From NCBI GenBank assembly GCA_021030905.1, contig JAGFMI010000029.1, positions 280,630 to 344,629 on the forward strand: 64,000 bases of DNA, given 5' to 3'. Made by a program: the position numbers and the translations under genes. This document shows, in pieces, positions 25,010 through 36,623 of the stretch. Each line of letters begins with the position of its first letter. Position 1 is the stretch's first letter. The stretch comes from Pyrenula massariospora (lineage: Eukaryota > Ascomycota > Eurotiomycetes > Pyrenulales > Pyrenulaceae). The notes beneath the pieces were generated by a model. That model was not told where the DNA came from, ran no database searches, and was given only the letters and a program-made list of their open reading frames with translations.

Positions 25010-25752
25010 ATGCACATCTCGGCTGTGCCTCCTTTCCTTACTGCGTATTTACTGATTACCGCCCTTCCTACCACTGCAAAAGCCCCTCGGCGTGGCGGCC
25101 GTCATCTGGCTAGAGACGACAGCAATAGCTTAACGGCTGCAACCACTAGTCCACCCTCCTATGGGCCAGTGACCATACCCCGTCCTGAGAGCTGTAACGT
25201 CTTCCGTCCCGTTGGCATGTGGGCCGACGTCGTGGACGTCGGGGACTCCTTCGGCGATGCAGTCATACTACCTGGGAGGGACGACGTCCGCTACAACTGC
25301 AACAGTGGCAGTACTTCGAATGTTGTGGTGACATTTCCAGAGGCTGTTACTTATACGACAGCTGTGCAGACCGTAATAACAACATACACTCCTTATAGCA
25401 CTGTGGTTAGCATGAGTGGCGGCATGAGAAGGAGGGATGCTACTCCGAGTAGCGCTGGGGCTGACCCGGGAACTGGGGAAATCGACGAGGGCGTGACGAC
25501 CCTTACGAAAGGGTCAATAATCACTATGGGGATCTGTGTTTCATGTCCTGATTCTGGAGTAAGTGATTCCCATCCTTGCCGAAGACGTAGACGCCTGGAC
25601 CAGAATTTACTGACAATATCAAGCAGCCTGCTACTTCGGGGGCAGGAGCAGCACAGCCGGTAGCAACGGACGGCATCAATGGCGGCCCAGGGCCTGATAT
25701 TGGATCGACGGAGAAACATAGGGTGAAGCGTAGGGTGATGAAAGACACTTAA
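25010..25752 (+). CDS. Secreted CxxC-tail protein, member A (unknown function)
   Basis: Two exons (25010-25558 and 25624-25752) encode 225 residues; the intron is 65 nt with a GTAAGT donor and phase 0. An upstream in-frame GTG exists, but the ATG at 25010 begins a typical signal peptide (MHISAVPPFLTAYLLITALP). A dibasic site follows (APRRGG). The middle contains two cysteines about 35 residues apart, then a Thr/Val-rich beta-prone stretch. Next come an RRR site and the block VTTLTKGSIITMGICVSCP, whose C176-x-x-C179-P ends just before the intron. Exon 2 codes for 42 residues ending in a KRR-containing tail. The RRRx5-SAG, [VM]TT[LI]..G and CxSCP features match gene B. No known domain is recognised; a small secreted, possibly effector-like role is inference only. 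Confidence 0.72.
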
Positions 25753-27593
25753 ACGTGATCCAGAAGCTTTATAACCTTAGATGGGTGGAATGGCGTTAGT
25801 GTGGCGATAGATCTTAATTTGATAGACCGATAAACTTTTGCAAGCCAGTCTAGCAGCTGCTTACGTGGAGAGTAGGCCGCTTTGTCTACGCTGGGAACGA
25901 CTTCAGTAATACAGGTGTAGATTCTGCTGAGCAGAGATGCTAGATGATTGGCTTATCTAGCTATTAGATTAGCCCTGATAATAAAGGGAGTTACTTGAAT
26001 TAGGTGTTCGGATTTCGGAAACTGTTCCTCTGGAAAAGTCTATCAATGCTACAGTTCTGGTGCGAATCGTCGAATTGGAATGTGGCGTTTAGGACGATGC
26101 ATGGTGAGCTTGGATGAAGAGTCGATCTCGAGAGAGGCGAATTGATGGGTATCAGGGTGATGTCTTCAATCAATGGCATTCATAATTGGCTTTCGTTGCT
26201 GTTCGGGATCAGCTGCCGGCAGGCGATCGTTCCTTTCGGTGAAGGCAAGGTCGAATGAAACTCTGCGAATGAAACTCTGACTCTACCTGGGAACTCGCTC
26301 TGGATTTTGTACGCAAAGACTGGCGAAGTTTACAGGTTCATTACCTACATCGCTGACCGCCTCTCTGGGCATTTCGTCCCTACCGCATTTGGCGTTGACC
26401 AGTGATAAGGATGGAATATGTCACGGTCAAAACGAGAAGAGATATGTCCCAGCCCTCGAGCCTTCTGAGGCTCTAGCCTTCATCTGTGGTCTTTCGGCGT
26501 GGACGGCGGTACTTGTCTCACGCTTGTCTGCTCTAGAAACTGTTCTTCTGTTCTGATTTTTTTCAAAAAGGACAGTCATTGAAATGGTGAAACGCGGTGA
26601 GATACGTCCAGAGAAAATTGAAAGAATGAAGCAAGGACAACGAGAGCAGATGGGTATTCAAGGCCAGCAAGCTTCGTCTTGAGGATGAGGAGATACGGGG
26701 ACTGTTGTGTTGCTATGTATGTCAGTACGTAACTCCACGTCCCCGGGGATTAAATGGTGGCGTGGTTGGGGCTTGGCATGTAACCGCCAACGTTGGAGCA
26801 ACAGCCAGAGTCCGATCGAGGTCAGCGAGTGTACGAACTGCTCACCCCTTCAGCCTCTCAATTGCGTATAGCCTGATGGAAGATGGCGCATGGATAGAAA
26901 GGGGCTTTCTCCGATCGACGGATCCTCATTGGTACTTCCAGCTTGCCAGACGTCAGACCTTGCACTGTTTGGTCGATTCCCTTATCGGTGCTTTGCTACT
27001 ACACCTCCTCACTTTCTACGCGTATTTTGACATCAATGGAAATGTTAACCTCCTGCATATGTGGAATTATGTTTAATCAGACTGTAATAAATGCCTGTTT
27101 CGATTCTTGTTGCATCCCCCGGTGCCCGGAGCGAAAGGGTTGCCAGCTATCAGAGCCTCAACCCCGATCTCTCAAGACGCCGAATCCGTGTTGGGCGGCT
27201 TAATGACCTTGCCATCCAAACCTCATCATTTCGTCAAGACTGCACCACTCTCATTCTGTACGGGCTCTAAATTACGTATTGCTCTGTTAGCAGAAGCAAG
27301 ACCCTAGGCATTGGCTATGTGGTATAACAACGGGTTTCGTTGTCGAGGCAGTATCCTGCATTTGCTCTTTGCACACCGAGCTTCAACCTCTGTTGGTCTA
27401 TATCTCTCATTGTGCGAAGTCCCTTCGACGTCTTGCACTACAGCTGGCTACCAACCAACCCTGAGCTGGCAGTCTTTCCTATGTTCTCAGAATGGAGCTC
27501 ACGTTGTTTCTTGCACCGTTGGATGTACAACACCTCTCGTCTGGTTCATATCTTGAAAGGACTGCGAATATGTTGTTGGCAGTCTCCGAGAAG
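25753..27593. other. Gene-free region between secreted proteins A and B
   Basis: About 1.8 kb without a supportable gene. A few + strand frames near 26.7-27.6 kb overlap one another in several frames and have no signal peptide or domain. No repeat is evident. Confidence 0.4.
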
Positions 27594-27600
27594 TATAAGA
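27594..27600 (+). promoter_or_regulatory. TATA-like box upstream of secreted protein B
   Basis: TATAAGA lies 152 nt before the ATG at 27746, in an otherwise mixed-composition promoter. A second A/T-rich element (AAATATAAAGG) is closer, near 27,700, and may belong to the leader. Confidence 0.45.
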
Positions 27601-27745
27601 CTCCCCGTCGAGCCAAGAGCGTTTCCTCACTTCCAAGCATTTCATTCACCCTAAAGTTTTATATCTTGTTCATTACGCTTTTTGAAATCGAATCTTTGAA
27701 AATATAAAGGCCTGGTGCTGAAAGACTTTCCTCATTTGAAAAACT

Positions 27746-28460
27746 ATGCGTTACTCAGCGAGCCTCTTCGTAGCTCTCTTTACCCTGATCCCAGGGCTTT
27801 TTGCATCCCCATTTGCCGATTTAGTGGCTCGAAGGCAACCCGAGAACTCTGGAAGCAATGGGGGGCATCATCAACCATCGTCAACTGGGGTAGCCCACGG
27901 TCACACTCAGCCCTCAGACTCTCCTAACTCCCAGATCGAGCCCAAATGCAGGCTCTGGTCCGATGCTTTCTTCGGCCAAGATTGGATCATGGAGCAGGCG
28001 TGCAAGGGCGGCAAGACGACTACAGTGCCTATGTGGTTGACGGAAGACGTCGTGTACCCAACGGCGCGTCCGTCTGCCGATGGTGGCCCGAGTGGCGGTC
28101 CCAATAACGATAACCGAAGACGTGCGGAGCAGCATCACACCAGCGCCGGTGGAAGACCAGGAGGGGCCCGTTCCTCTGATGGATCTCAACCACAAATGAC
28201 GACAATCCCTGTTGGGAAGCCGGCTACCGTTGTGGTGTGCCAAAGTTGCCCAGTACGTACCTGATCATTTTTCCCAAGGCTATGCAGTCATCAATGGATC
28301 ACATTAGAGGCTAATATCTTCTCTTTATTAGGCTGAACCTTCACGAAGTGGAGGACAAGGAAGTTTGACCGCCAATCGCCAACAGCCCACTAGTGCCAAC
28401 GACCATCTCGGAAGTCACCCTACTGGAACCCACGGCAACAACCGATTTGCGAAACTCTAG
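27746..28460 (+). CDS. Secreted CxxC-tail protein, member B (unknown function)
   Basis: Two exons (27746-28252, 28332-28460) encode 211 residues; the 79-nt intron (GTACGT donor, TTAG acceptor) is in phase 0 directly after the C-x-x-C-P codons, the position seen in gene A give or take three codons. A signal peptide is evident (MRYSASLFVALFTLIPGLFA), then a dibasic Kex2-type site (VARRQ), a His/Ser/Pro-rich spacer, a Cys pair (C68 region, EPKCRLW... and EQACKGG), a second polybasic site (NRRRAEQ), and MTTIPVGKPATVVVCQSCP. Exon 2 encodes 42 polar residues, exactly the same length as in gene A. The similarity to A around RRR...SAG and the CxSCP tail indicates common ancestry. Function is unknown; the secreted, cysteine-bearing, low-complexity make-up resembles candidate effectors. 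Confidence 0.75.
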
Positions 28461-29676
28461 ATGATTAATGGATGTCATAATCTTTGGTCACTTCATAGTT
28501 GATCACGATTAAGAGATGAAATAAATTGCTTGCGGAGCGTCGCGGACGCTGATTGACTCTTTTGGCCGACGCTCGTTATATGATGACATTTGGTGTATTT
28601 GGATACGGTGTTATGCAGAAGGTACTGGCGTTACACTTGGCGGGTTAATGACTTTGGGACTCCGACTGGCTTCGGATACCTTGACGTAATGTCGCTTATG
28701 GTTTGGTAGGGACATAGACAAGTCGCTCTCTACGAATGTATTGATGAAGATTGGAACTATAAGGATCATAATGTGGACCTTGTGTGAGTGATGAGCTACC
28801 CTTTTTTACTATGGTTGTGAGTGCTGGGCCGTGATTCCCTTCTTTGTCATCAATTTCATCAGCGCCTCGATACCGTGTAAGTCGCGATCCTTCAACTGGC
28901 AGCCGTTTGGTGTCGCGCAAAGCGAGCACGCAGGAAGACGGCCGAACAAGCACTCCTTCAGCTTTGGAGCAAAGTGAGGTAAGGTGGACATGGCGCTACC
29001 ACTGGCCATTACATTTTGCATTATATTTCCTGACACCGAATATGTATTTTAGGGTTGACTATATATTTGATTACGCTAATCTCATAGAGCACTCGATAAC
29101 ACGGTAGCCGCAGCATTGGCGACTCCAGAACTACTCGCTATCAACGGTTTTCGAACCTGGCTGAGATACAACTATGATATCCGTTCATGCCAGGCGGTGA
29201 CTACATCATGTCACTCTTCTTAAAGACGGCAACATCTAGTTCGATGCCAATGAAGGAGCATGTTCCGACCAATCGGTTGAGCTGGGGTCCGACGATGTAT
29301 CTGTGCCTTCAAGAGACTATATGCAGTCGAGAAAGATTAATCTTCATTTACTCGGAAAGAAAAGGTCAAGATAGAGAGAAGAAGACAAGAGAGAGATACC
29401 CGAACATTTCAAAAGCCGTTTCAATTTAAGAGTTTATTCTATCCCATGGTCTAGTCCTCGAAACGAAAGGCTGGGCCTCTCGGAGGTACCCCTGAACAAC
29501 GAATGTCGCTACGCTGGCTCCAATGCTTCAGCGAAAATTCTATCGTCTGTCCCAATCCACTCCAAAGACTCCTGAGAAAAAGATAGCAAGTGGCCGTGGA
29601 CGTTGGGTGTGGCATACGTCACTAAGGATGGACGCTTCTGCCAAACATCAACCCCATATGGAGTCTTTTGGATCGC
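28461..29676. other. Gene-free region between secreted proteins B and C
   Basis: No gene is supported. A minus-strand frame at 28.8-29.04 kb contains a few cysteines (ACSLCATPNGC) but starts with GTG, lacks a convincing signal peptide and was left uncalled. Confidence 0.35.
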
Positions 29677-30192
29677 TTATGAGCGGCGCGAAGGGTTGGC
29701 CCCGCCGGTGGGGTGGGCCTTCCTTGTCTCCGCCCAGGAGGTAGGGTTGGGGCAACCCCCGCAGGTCCAGTACGGTCCTGCGGGAATGGTGGTGACGGGG
29801 TGTTGAATGGTGACGGATCCATCCGCGCCGGTCTTGATATCGTCCTTGTTCCACTTGGCCTCGACAGTGAGCGCCGGGTGTGTGAAGCCAGGCTCTTTCG
29901 CTTGCGCGCAAGTCCCCGTGGGCCGGTTGGAGGGCTCTGGTTGGATGCCTACAGTGCGCCTAGGCAGGTTTGGTAGGCTCGAGGAGTGGCCGCCCAAGGC
30001 TTTCATCGGGAAGCCACCGCACTGCATTTGGCAGGCCTCTTGCTCGATGGCGGCGAAGCCATTGCGACAGAAGGACATCTCAATGCGGTCAAAAGCTTCG
30101 CTAGTGCGATCGTTGCCGGCGGGGCTTGGAGCCGCAAAGGTGGTGGCAGAGAAGGCAAGGACGGCGGCGAGAAGAGTAGCGGTGGTCTTCAT
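29677..30192 (-). CDS. Secreted CxxC-tail protein, member C (unknown function)
   Basis: A single exon of 171 residues from ATG 30192. The signal peptide is clear (MKTTATLLAAVLAFSATTFA, cleavage near AAPS). The N-terminal module has C42, C54 and C58 in the pattern C-x-N-G-x4-E-Q-x2-C-x3-C-G, which aligns without gaps to gene D. A Pro/Ser-rich middle contains PRRTVG and another cysteine. The C-terminal block is VTTIPAGPYWTCGGCP with C144 and C147, matching the tails of A, B and D. The gene is on the opposite strand to A, B and D. It lacks the tail intron of A and B, having instead about 24 residues in the same exon. No known family is recognised; extracellular location is strongly predicted, function not. 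Confidence 0.77.
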   Translation of the reverse strand: MKTTATLLAAVLAFSATTFAAPSPAGNDRTSEAFDRIEMSFCRNGFAAIEQEACQMQCGGFPMKALGGHSSSLPNLPRRTVGIQPEPSNRPTGTCAQAKEPGFTHPALTVEAKWNKDDIKTGADGSVTIQHPVTTIPAGPYWTCGGCPNPTSWAETRKAHPTGGANPSRRS

Positions 30193-32339
30193 TTTCTTGG
30201 TATGAAAGTGGAATTGGACAAAAAAGGTATTAAAAATATAGGATTTGAGGACTAGCCTTTGAAACGTTGTTTTGAAGAGATGGAAGGATTGGAAAAATGC
30301 TGATAGAGAGAAGAAAGTTCAAGCCAAGGAAACGTGATTTACTTATACCATTCCCAATCGTCTACTTGATCTGAGGCATCATCGCTGTCTGACGCGTCTT
30401 GCTGGCTCTCAAACAATCGAGAGACCAGGCCTGACAAACAGTGTCACCGTTGCTGTTGCTGTTACCAGGGCCCAGGGTAAACGCATCTTCCGACGACATT
30501 CGCCAAGAGATCTCGCATGATCCCGGAATGTATAAAGGGTATTACTTTGCAACGACACCGGCAAAGGTTATTGGAGAGGGTTGTATGTTTTTCGGCGTCA
30601 TGACTGAGGCTTGTAGTGGCATAGTAGAAGGGACAACAAAGACGGTGGAGACACATCCTACTCTTATGCTCATTGTCTTTTTGATGTGAGACGACGAGCT
30701 GAGATGATTGACGGTGTTGGGATTATGCGTAATCTTCAAAGTGAATCTTTGACGTACTCGTGAGAAATGCGATCGTTGCGAGGGGAGTTGGTGTTGGAGG
30801 CTTGGCTCGCGCCCTAGTGAGTTCTGACAGTGGATAGGTTGAGGTGGGCGAGCGCGAGAAGGGGCCAATATTGATCGTGAACGGTCGAGCGGCAAAAGGG
30901 CAGCGCGCTCGGACAGACATGAAGATACATATTGGATCAGGGTGTCGATAGATTGATGGTCTCTGCAAACGGTGCGAAATAAAATACCGGAAAGACGTGT
31001 GCTCGAAACTCTTCTTGGCTCGTGGTGCTGACCGGCGACCACGGTGGAAGAATCCCGTCGATCCTTACAGGCCTGTTGGCGAATCATTAGCAGTAACCAG
31101 CAACAAAACATCGACCCACTGCCGAGAGACCCATCCTCCGACCGCTTATGAAGTCGTCAGAGACTGACTGGTAAGCTATGCATAGCCCAAGTTGGAGAAG
31201 CTCCTCTATGGAGGTCATGGTGCGAGCACCTTGTCAAGAGTCGGCAAGTCGCTGCGAAGATGCTGTATGATAGGTGTCCCTGTGGCTTTGCTGCGAGGCA
31301 GTTTAGTTCGATCGGAAATACGGCACAATGGTGATTGTGGAACAGTGCGCCATCAATGAGGCTGAGAGTTGAAGTCGTCGTTCCCAGACCACTTTTTGTG
31401 AGACTTGAAGAAGTCTGCAGGACATTGAAGCGCCCTGCTTTGACCGGGGAGAGACGTCGCGGAGTCCTCCGTGTGTGGTCCTTGCGGGCCGCAGCCCCAA
31501 TTTCATGCTTAAGTACCTAGTATAGAGAGACAATTAAACCAGTAAACAGATAAAGAGCATACCAAGAGATTCTCAAGTCGGCCTGTATTATCTTTGAAGA
31601 ACAATGTCTCGAGCGGCATAAGGCTGGGTGCCTACCATAGACCACCAATCCATGTCCTATCTGTTTCAAATCGGGATAATTCCTACGGCTTTGCCATCCT
31701 GGAATTTGCAAACGCCGAGAGCAATATGGGACAAACCTATCACAACATCCTCTACCTTCCTAAGGAGCATCCCTCTGATTGACTTTTTGGTGAAAGGTCT
31801 GAACATATCTAATATATCAAGAAAAGGTGGCCCCCGAACGCCTCTTGGTCTCAATCTTCCTATTCTTCGAAGTCGCACTACGCCACGTTTGGGAAACACT
31901 CTATGATTGAATGCATCTGCCATGTACCGGGAACGTACCTGACAAAGAATGGAGATAGAAACTTTGCAGCTAGATTATGGAACGAGCTCGTGAATTGTCT
32001 GTTGATTCAGGGCGTGCGTAAAACACTGTGATAGAGGTAATCTACAGGTGGTACAGCGAAAACGCTTCCTGAAGCAACCCGGGATCTTGAATACTACCCG
32101 ATATTTTCCTCGCTATGTAACGAACCTACAATACAACTCGATTATGTGAGAAAATTACGTGAACGCTGACGATGCCGAATGCCCGATCCAGCCGCGCGCC
32201 ATGCCGTACTATACAACATTCATAACGTACCGTGAAACCCTAAAGCAAGGTGTGCGAAGAGATGAGTAACCCTAGCTCAAGAAGAGAAGGTCAACCCGCG
32301 ACCTTGGCGGAGAGTCATGCTTAAATGACGCCGCAACGC
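30193..32339. other. Gene-free region between secreted protein C and the peptidase-like gene
   Basis: About 2.1 kb with only short, unsupported frames on both strands. The first 200 bases hold the promoter of gene C. Confidence 0.4.
30341..30347 (-). promoter_or_regulatory. TATA-like box upstream of secreted protein C
   Basis: Read on the minus strand this is TATAAGT, followed by AA. Its first base is 155 nt upstream of the gene C start codon, the same spacing as for gene B. Confidence 0.45.
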
Positions 32340-33275
32340 TTAATCTGACTTGGGCTTTAGGGGGAGCTCTCTCCCAATCTTATCGTTGATATACTGGGCA
32401 ACACTAATATAGGCCCACGTCGCGGCATCCGAGTAGGCAAGCTGTTCGTCACATTTACCAGATTTGCCGGTTCTCGAGTCGATGCAGAGTGGCTGCCCGG
32501 TCGCGTCATTCGCACGATAGCTCGGAATGTCCAACTGACCGTCTGCCAGTTGCTCCGCCTGCTCTATGCCCCATGCGTATTCACCGCGTGTCTTGGGCAC
32601 ATTGTCAAATTTGAGCATATGGATCAGCGTTTGAGCACGCCCAAACTCCAGATCCTGCATGCTCGCACAGTGCTTCGGCGAGGCGGATTTGCAGTCGTTG
32701 ACGATGTCTTCTAGGTTGCGAAAGTTCTTATCGGCATCATTCTCGTTAAACCATCGTTTGCAGAAATTGATCGTACGAGATCCTCCCTTGGCCGTGTCTT
32801 CACCACTGCCCTTCTTCTTCCATTCGCTGGTCAGGTAGTAACCCTTAGCGTTGTCGCAGACGCCGGGCACGTTGTCATTGCATGAGAAGTCGGTCTTCAC
32901 ATTCGATTTGGACATGCGCCAGCTAAGGTCTTTGAAGCCATCCGGGAACATTTTGGTCGAGTAGATAAGCTTGACCCATGGATCGCCGTTATTCCCAAAC
33001 ATCAGGTCATTTAGGTATGGAAGAGAGGTTGGGGCAAGGCTCATTCGTTCGGCAGCAAAGTTGACAATCCTCTGAGCATCATCCATGGCCTGATTGATTG
33101 TTTCGAGCTGTTCGGCGCTGCATTTGACAGAGGGAGCCGAAGCCCAAACACCAGTGCCACTTGGTAGCGGAGCACTAGCAGAGCCGGATGGATCTCGGCG
33201 ATACCGAGGGTTTGCAGATACCCCAAGCGAGGCCAAAGCCATCACCAGAAACGAAGAAGAATAGAAAGATTTCAT
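32340..33275 (-). CDS. Secreted M35-like metallopeptidase homologue without an HExxH site
   Basis: A single exon of 311 residues. The signal peptide is MKSFYSSSFLVMALASLGVSA, less its last residue, followed by a basic YRRD site. The body contains about eight cysteines. The region near residue 215-290 resembles the catalytic part of fungal M35-type (deuterolysin/Lys-specific) peptidases in order: a hydrophobic helix RAQTLIHMLKFDN, then GEYAWGIEQAEQLADG, then SDAATWAYISVAQYI, where active relatives have a helix with HExxH and a later N-A-D-x-Y-A-x-F-A helix. Here the zinc motif reads H-M-L-K-F: the glutamate and second histidine are absent. I infer a secreted pseudo-peptidase. The family assignment is by pattern and not certain; an unrelated secreted helical protein is the alternative. 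It lies between two CxxC-tail genes in the gene-sparse block. Confidence 0.6.
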   Translation of the reverse strand: MKSFYSSSFLVMALASLGVSANPRYRRDPSGSASAPLPSGTGVWASAPSVKCSAEQLETINQAMDDAQRIVNFAAERMSLAPTSLPYLNDLMFGNNGDPWVKLIYSTKMFPDGFKDLSWRMSKSNVKTDFSCNDNVPGVCDNAKGYYLTSEWKKKGSGEDTAKGGSRTINFCKRWFNENDADKNFRNLEDIVNDCKSASPKHCASMQDLEFGRAQTLIHMLKFDNVPKTRGEYAWGIEQAEQLADGQLDIPSYRANDATGQPLCIDSRTGKSGKCDEQLAYSDAATWAYISVAQYINDKIGRELPLKPKSD

Positions 33276-35077
33276 TATGCTACCAATGATTAAAGAAGAA
33301 ATAAAGACTGGCTTTACGAAATAGAAAAAGAGCGTGGGGATATTTTACGATAAACGGATATTTCTACGCGAGATCGGAGGGATTAGCATCTTATATCAAT
33401 TTGTCGCTTTTCCGGGAGACTCTGGCGTGAAGGCTGACCAGCGTTGGAGAAATAGTGCTGTTTCAAATTCGAGGTCGTCAAAGAGAAGACCTGTTGTACC
33501 AGTGCCGTGAACCTGCTGGTCAAGCCGATGTGAAGAGGCACGTTGCAGAGCCAGGCAGGCACTGGAAGCTGTCCGGGTTATCTTGGCGTTGGGAAAGGAC
33601 CGACGATACTAGTCGATGGAACGCGGACATCGAAAACAAGGATCCCGAAAGAGTGAGAAAGAAGCAGCAGCGTTGAAGAAAGCCAGGCCCGGGATAGGTA
33701 GTGCGTATGCTGCTGTGGTTATCTTGGCGTTGGGCCGTGGTGTGAGAGAGCGTTTTCCATTCAGCGCTCTTTGTAGGTGTTAGGAGTAGATCGTTTTGAA
33801 GGGTTCTTAGTCCCGTTATTGACACATTCCTACTTTATTAGAGCTAGTTCACTACTTGAACCTGAATCTGCTCTGAAAGCGCTGCAGCCGTGATCCGAGT
33901 ATCGCGCGCCGGAATCTGCTTCAAGGCGTGGTATGTTGTTGATAACCGGACAGGCCGGGGAAACTGATGAACCTTATTCCCACAGAGAAATGCTCTCCCC
34001 AGGAATAGAGCTTGATTGAATTATGCTCGTTCTCGGCTCGGAAATTTGAGATTAATTGCGCCTCACAAGCAAACTCTGGCGTCGCTCATACGAGAGCCCA
34101 TGGCGACCGTCCAACTTGAACGCAGACGACCAAAGGCCAATTGGTAAGCCCGATCCTGCAATCAAGCCGTTGGACAAGGCGGAGGAGCAACTGTGTTGTT
34201 GAGGCTGGCTGAGAGGAATCGTGGCCCCCTCAGGCCGATTATTAGCCGGTAGGGGGGGTCTGTCACCCAGCAGGGCAAGCCCTGTGTGGCGAGCAAAGTT
34301 GGTGCAGCGTTGGTTTGGTTGTCAAATGGGGCTGGGGAAACACCACGGCCAAGCATCGCAGTCTATAAATCGTCCACCAAGAAAATTGTTTGGGAGGACG
34401 GACATTTTCACAATCCGAAGGCTGTTTCCAGCCTGAGAGTCTCGACTAACAACGGCTGATAGCAATTCGTAGACTAGGGTAATATCAAATATATATTCTG
34501 GCACGTCGTCTCGGCGCTGATCTGCATAGCTAACATGTCCTTCCATCCTCCATTTCCTAATCCAATATACAATATGTAGAGCCGACTGGCGTTGTCCTTC
34601 TCAACATCCAAGCCCAGCCCTGATTATTACCCAAGACCGGCCAATGTTCCCTTCTTCCGCCCAGACCATAAATTCGTAACTCTCTAAACTTCTAGCTGTA
34701 GATATTGACAAAGGAGAATCCAGATAGCGGAGTAATCGGACCAGGACACCGGTCTCGCAAAAACATAAACTTGTCCGTGAGGCCACTGGGGAAATGTTGA
34801 TATTAGGAAAAAGAAAATTCGTGCTGAAGAGCATGAGTCCAAGACAGTGTCATCCGCCGGGGTATCACTTCGTATCGGTCGTAAAGCTTCGCAATTTCAA
34901 AGCGATTCATGAGCCCAAAACCGTCCCCGCTTTAAGAAAAAGTAGTCGTTCATGTCCTTGCCTACTGTACCCATTAACCCAAAGTTCCCCACGATGCTCC
35001 AAATACGGCGATGTACAGGAACCGAACCGATATTTCGAGGGAGAAGAACGCTGGTAAGCCCGTGTCAAGCCATTGTT
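33276..35077. other. Gene-free region
   Basis: About 1.8 kb without a supportable gene. It includes the promoter of the peptidase-like gene on the left and the 3' flank of the next minus-strand gene on the right. Confidence 0.4.
33389..33395 (-). promoter_or_regulatory. TATA-like box upstream of the peptidase-like secreted gene
   Basis: On the minus strand the bases read TATAAGA, with the upstream end 120 nt before the ATG at 33275. This heptamer is identical to the one upstream of gene B. Confidence 0.45.
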
Positions 35078-36623
35078 TCAAGCCCTAAGGCTAGTACCAC
35101 GTCCTAGAAAGTCCACGAGGAACTTAAAAAAACTTCGCTTTCTCCCCGATTGTCCTGGGACGACCGAGTCCAAAGGCTGTGCTACAATCGGAGCAACTGC
35201 CATCGGCCCAACAATGTCCTCGTCGCCGAGCCTGGGAAACTTTCCTGGCGAAGAGGCATCGTCGACTGGAAGGCGAGTTGCTGTTGTGGTAGGCTCAGTT
35301 CGGGTCGGGCTTGATTTGAGGGTGGCGGCGTCATGGCGGTCGAGCTTGCCGCTCGAAAGCTTATTGTAGCTCTGCCACTGCATATTGATCTCTGCCCATT
35401 TTCGTTCGGTTAAATTGTACGTCTTTGAGGTTGTCCCATAGTGCTCTCCAGTGCGGGCGAGATGCTTGATGTAATTCGATCTTGCCGTGTCCCAGTCTTC
35501 GCGAAATTGCTGATAGGCGTCAAGGGTCGCAGTTTCTGCCACATAAGGCTCAGGGAATATTGTATAATTCGCGTGGCCCAGCTTCTGTGACCAAATATCA
35601 CCAGGTGCCTCTCGCAATTGGATTACTGGAATCTCGCTAGCCGGTACCAGGGTCGGGGCTCGGGATCTCTGGCGCATCGAAGCCAACGAAGGCCGTGAAG
35701 ATAAAGGCGGAGAAGGTAACATGGACAGCTGAGGGGTACAGATTGGCGATGGAGTCTGAAGGATGGGTGTCTCTGCAATGGTCGGTGATTGTAATGGCGA
35801 CTGAACTGGTTCTTCGTGTCGTGAGGACAAGTTGACAAGTAGTGGTGGTAGTAATGGCGTTGTCGCTTGGACATGCTCCTCTTCTTCGTGCGACCGCTCA
35901 TCAGACTTGTCGGGGCCAGTCTCAGTGACCGATTCTTCAAATAAGGTTCTTGCAGGAGACGGGGGCAATGTATATTCCTGCTTTGACAGAATGCTCCAGG
36001 CTGGGCTTGCAACGTTGGAGCACGCAGAGTTGGACCGGGAAGTGGATCGCGAAAAGGTTGCTCGGGTTTGACCAGTCTCTATGGACAGCTTGGGACCAGC
36101 ACCGCTTCTGCTTCTCCACCTGTTACACATCGACGAGAATCGATTTCCCATGTCCGAGTTACTACGCGAGACATGTCCGTCGCCCGATCTTTGCTTTTTG
36201 AAATGCAGTCGAAGCTGAGAGCTTGGGTCCAAGTTCTCGTGACTGGCGAGATGGGAAGAGCATGACGTTGGTTCAGGGACGGAGGCAGCGGAACCCACTC
36301 GCGTAGATCGACCTGTGTTGGTATCGTCGACTGCGGCAGTTAGCTTTCAGCGGCTTTGGACGCATTCATCGCTTGTAGAGCGTACATGAATAATTATCAT
36401 CAAGCCCCGTATCCGCCTCACGCTCCTGGAATTCCTCCTTGACGTCTGTCAACGGTCGCTTGCTTGAGCCGAAGCCATCGAAAGACTCTTGCACAATGTA
36501 CGAAGACGTAAGTGACGAGGTCGAGCTCGCACATTGAGGGATGCTAGTCGGAGAGCTTGACAATATTGTATCCGAATGTGAGAGGGGGTTGTCCTCAAGA
36601 GAGGGCCGATCGTTGATGTCCAT
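35078..36623 (-). CDS. Ser/Pro-rich hypothetical fungal protein with a conserved C-terminal segment
   Basis: Two exons (36623-36386, 36330-35078) separated by a 55-nt intron (GTACGC donor, GCTAAC branch-like site, CCGCAG acceptor) give 496 residues. I used the ATG at 36623 (MDINDRPSLED); an in-frame non-ATG extension exists upstream and an additional 5' exon is possible. Most of the protein is disordered Ser/Pro/Thr sequence with an acidic patch. The only folded-looking part is around residues 330-410 (GDIWSQKLGHANYTIFPEP ... FREDWDTARSNYIKHLARTG ... WAEINMQWQSYNKL), which reads like the conserved helical segment of a widespread but uncharacterised ascomycete family. The C-terminus is basic with a hydrophobic patch (KFLVDFLGRG). 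No function is proposed. Confidence 0.68.

Noticed and set aside
28809-29036. Cys-containing minus-strand frame considered as a fifth CxxC-tail member
   Set aside because: It starts with GTG, lacks a convincing signal peptide, and has neither the shared upstream block nor the C-terminal tail layout.
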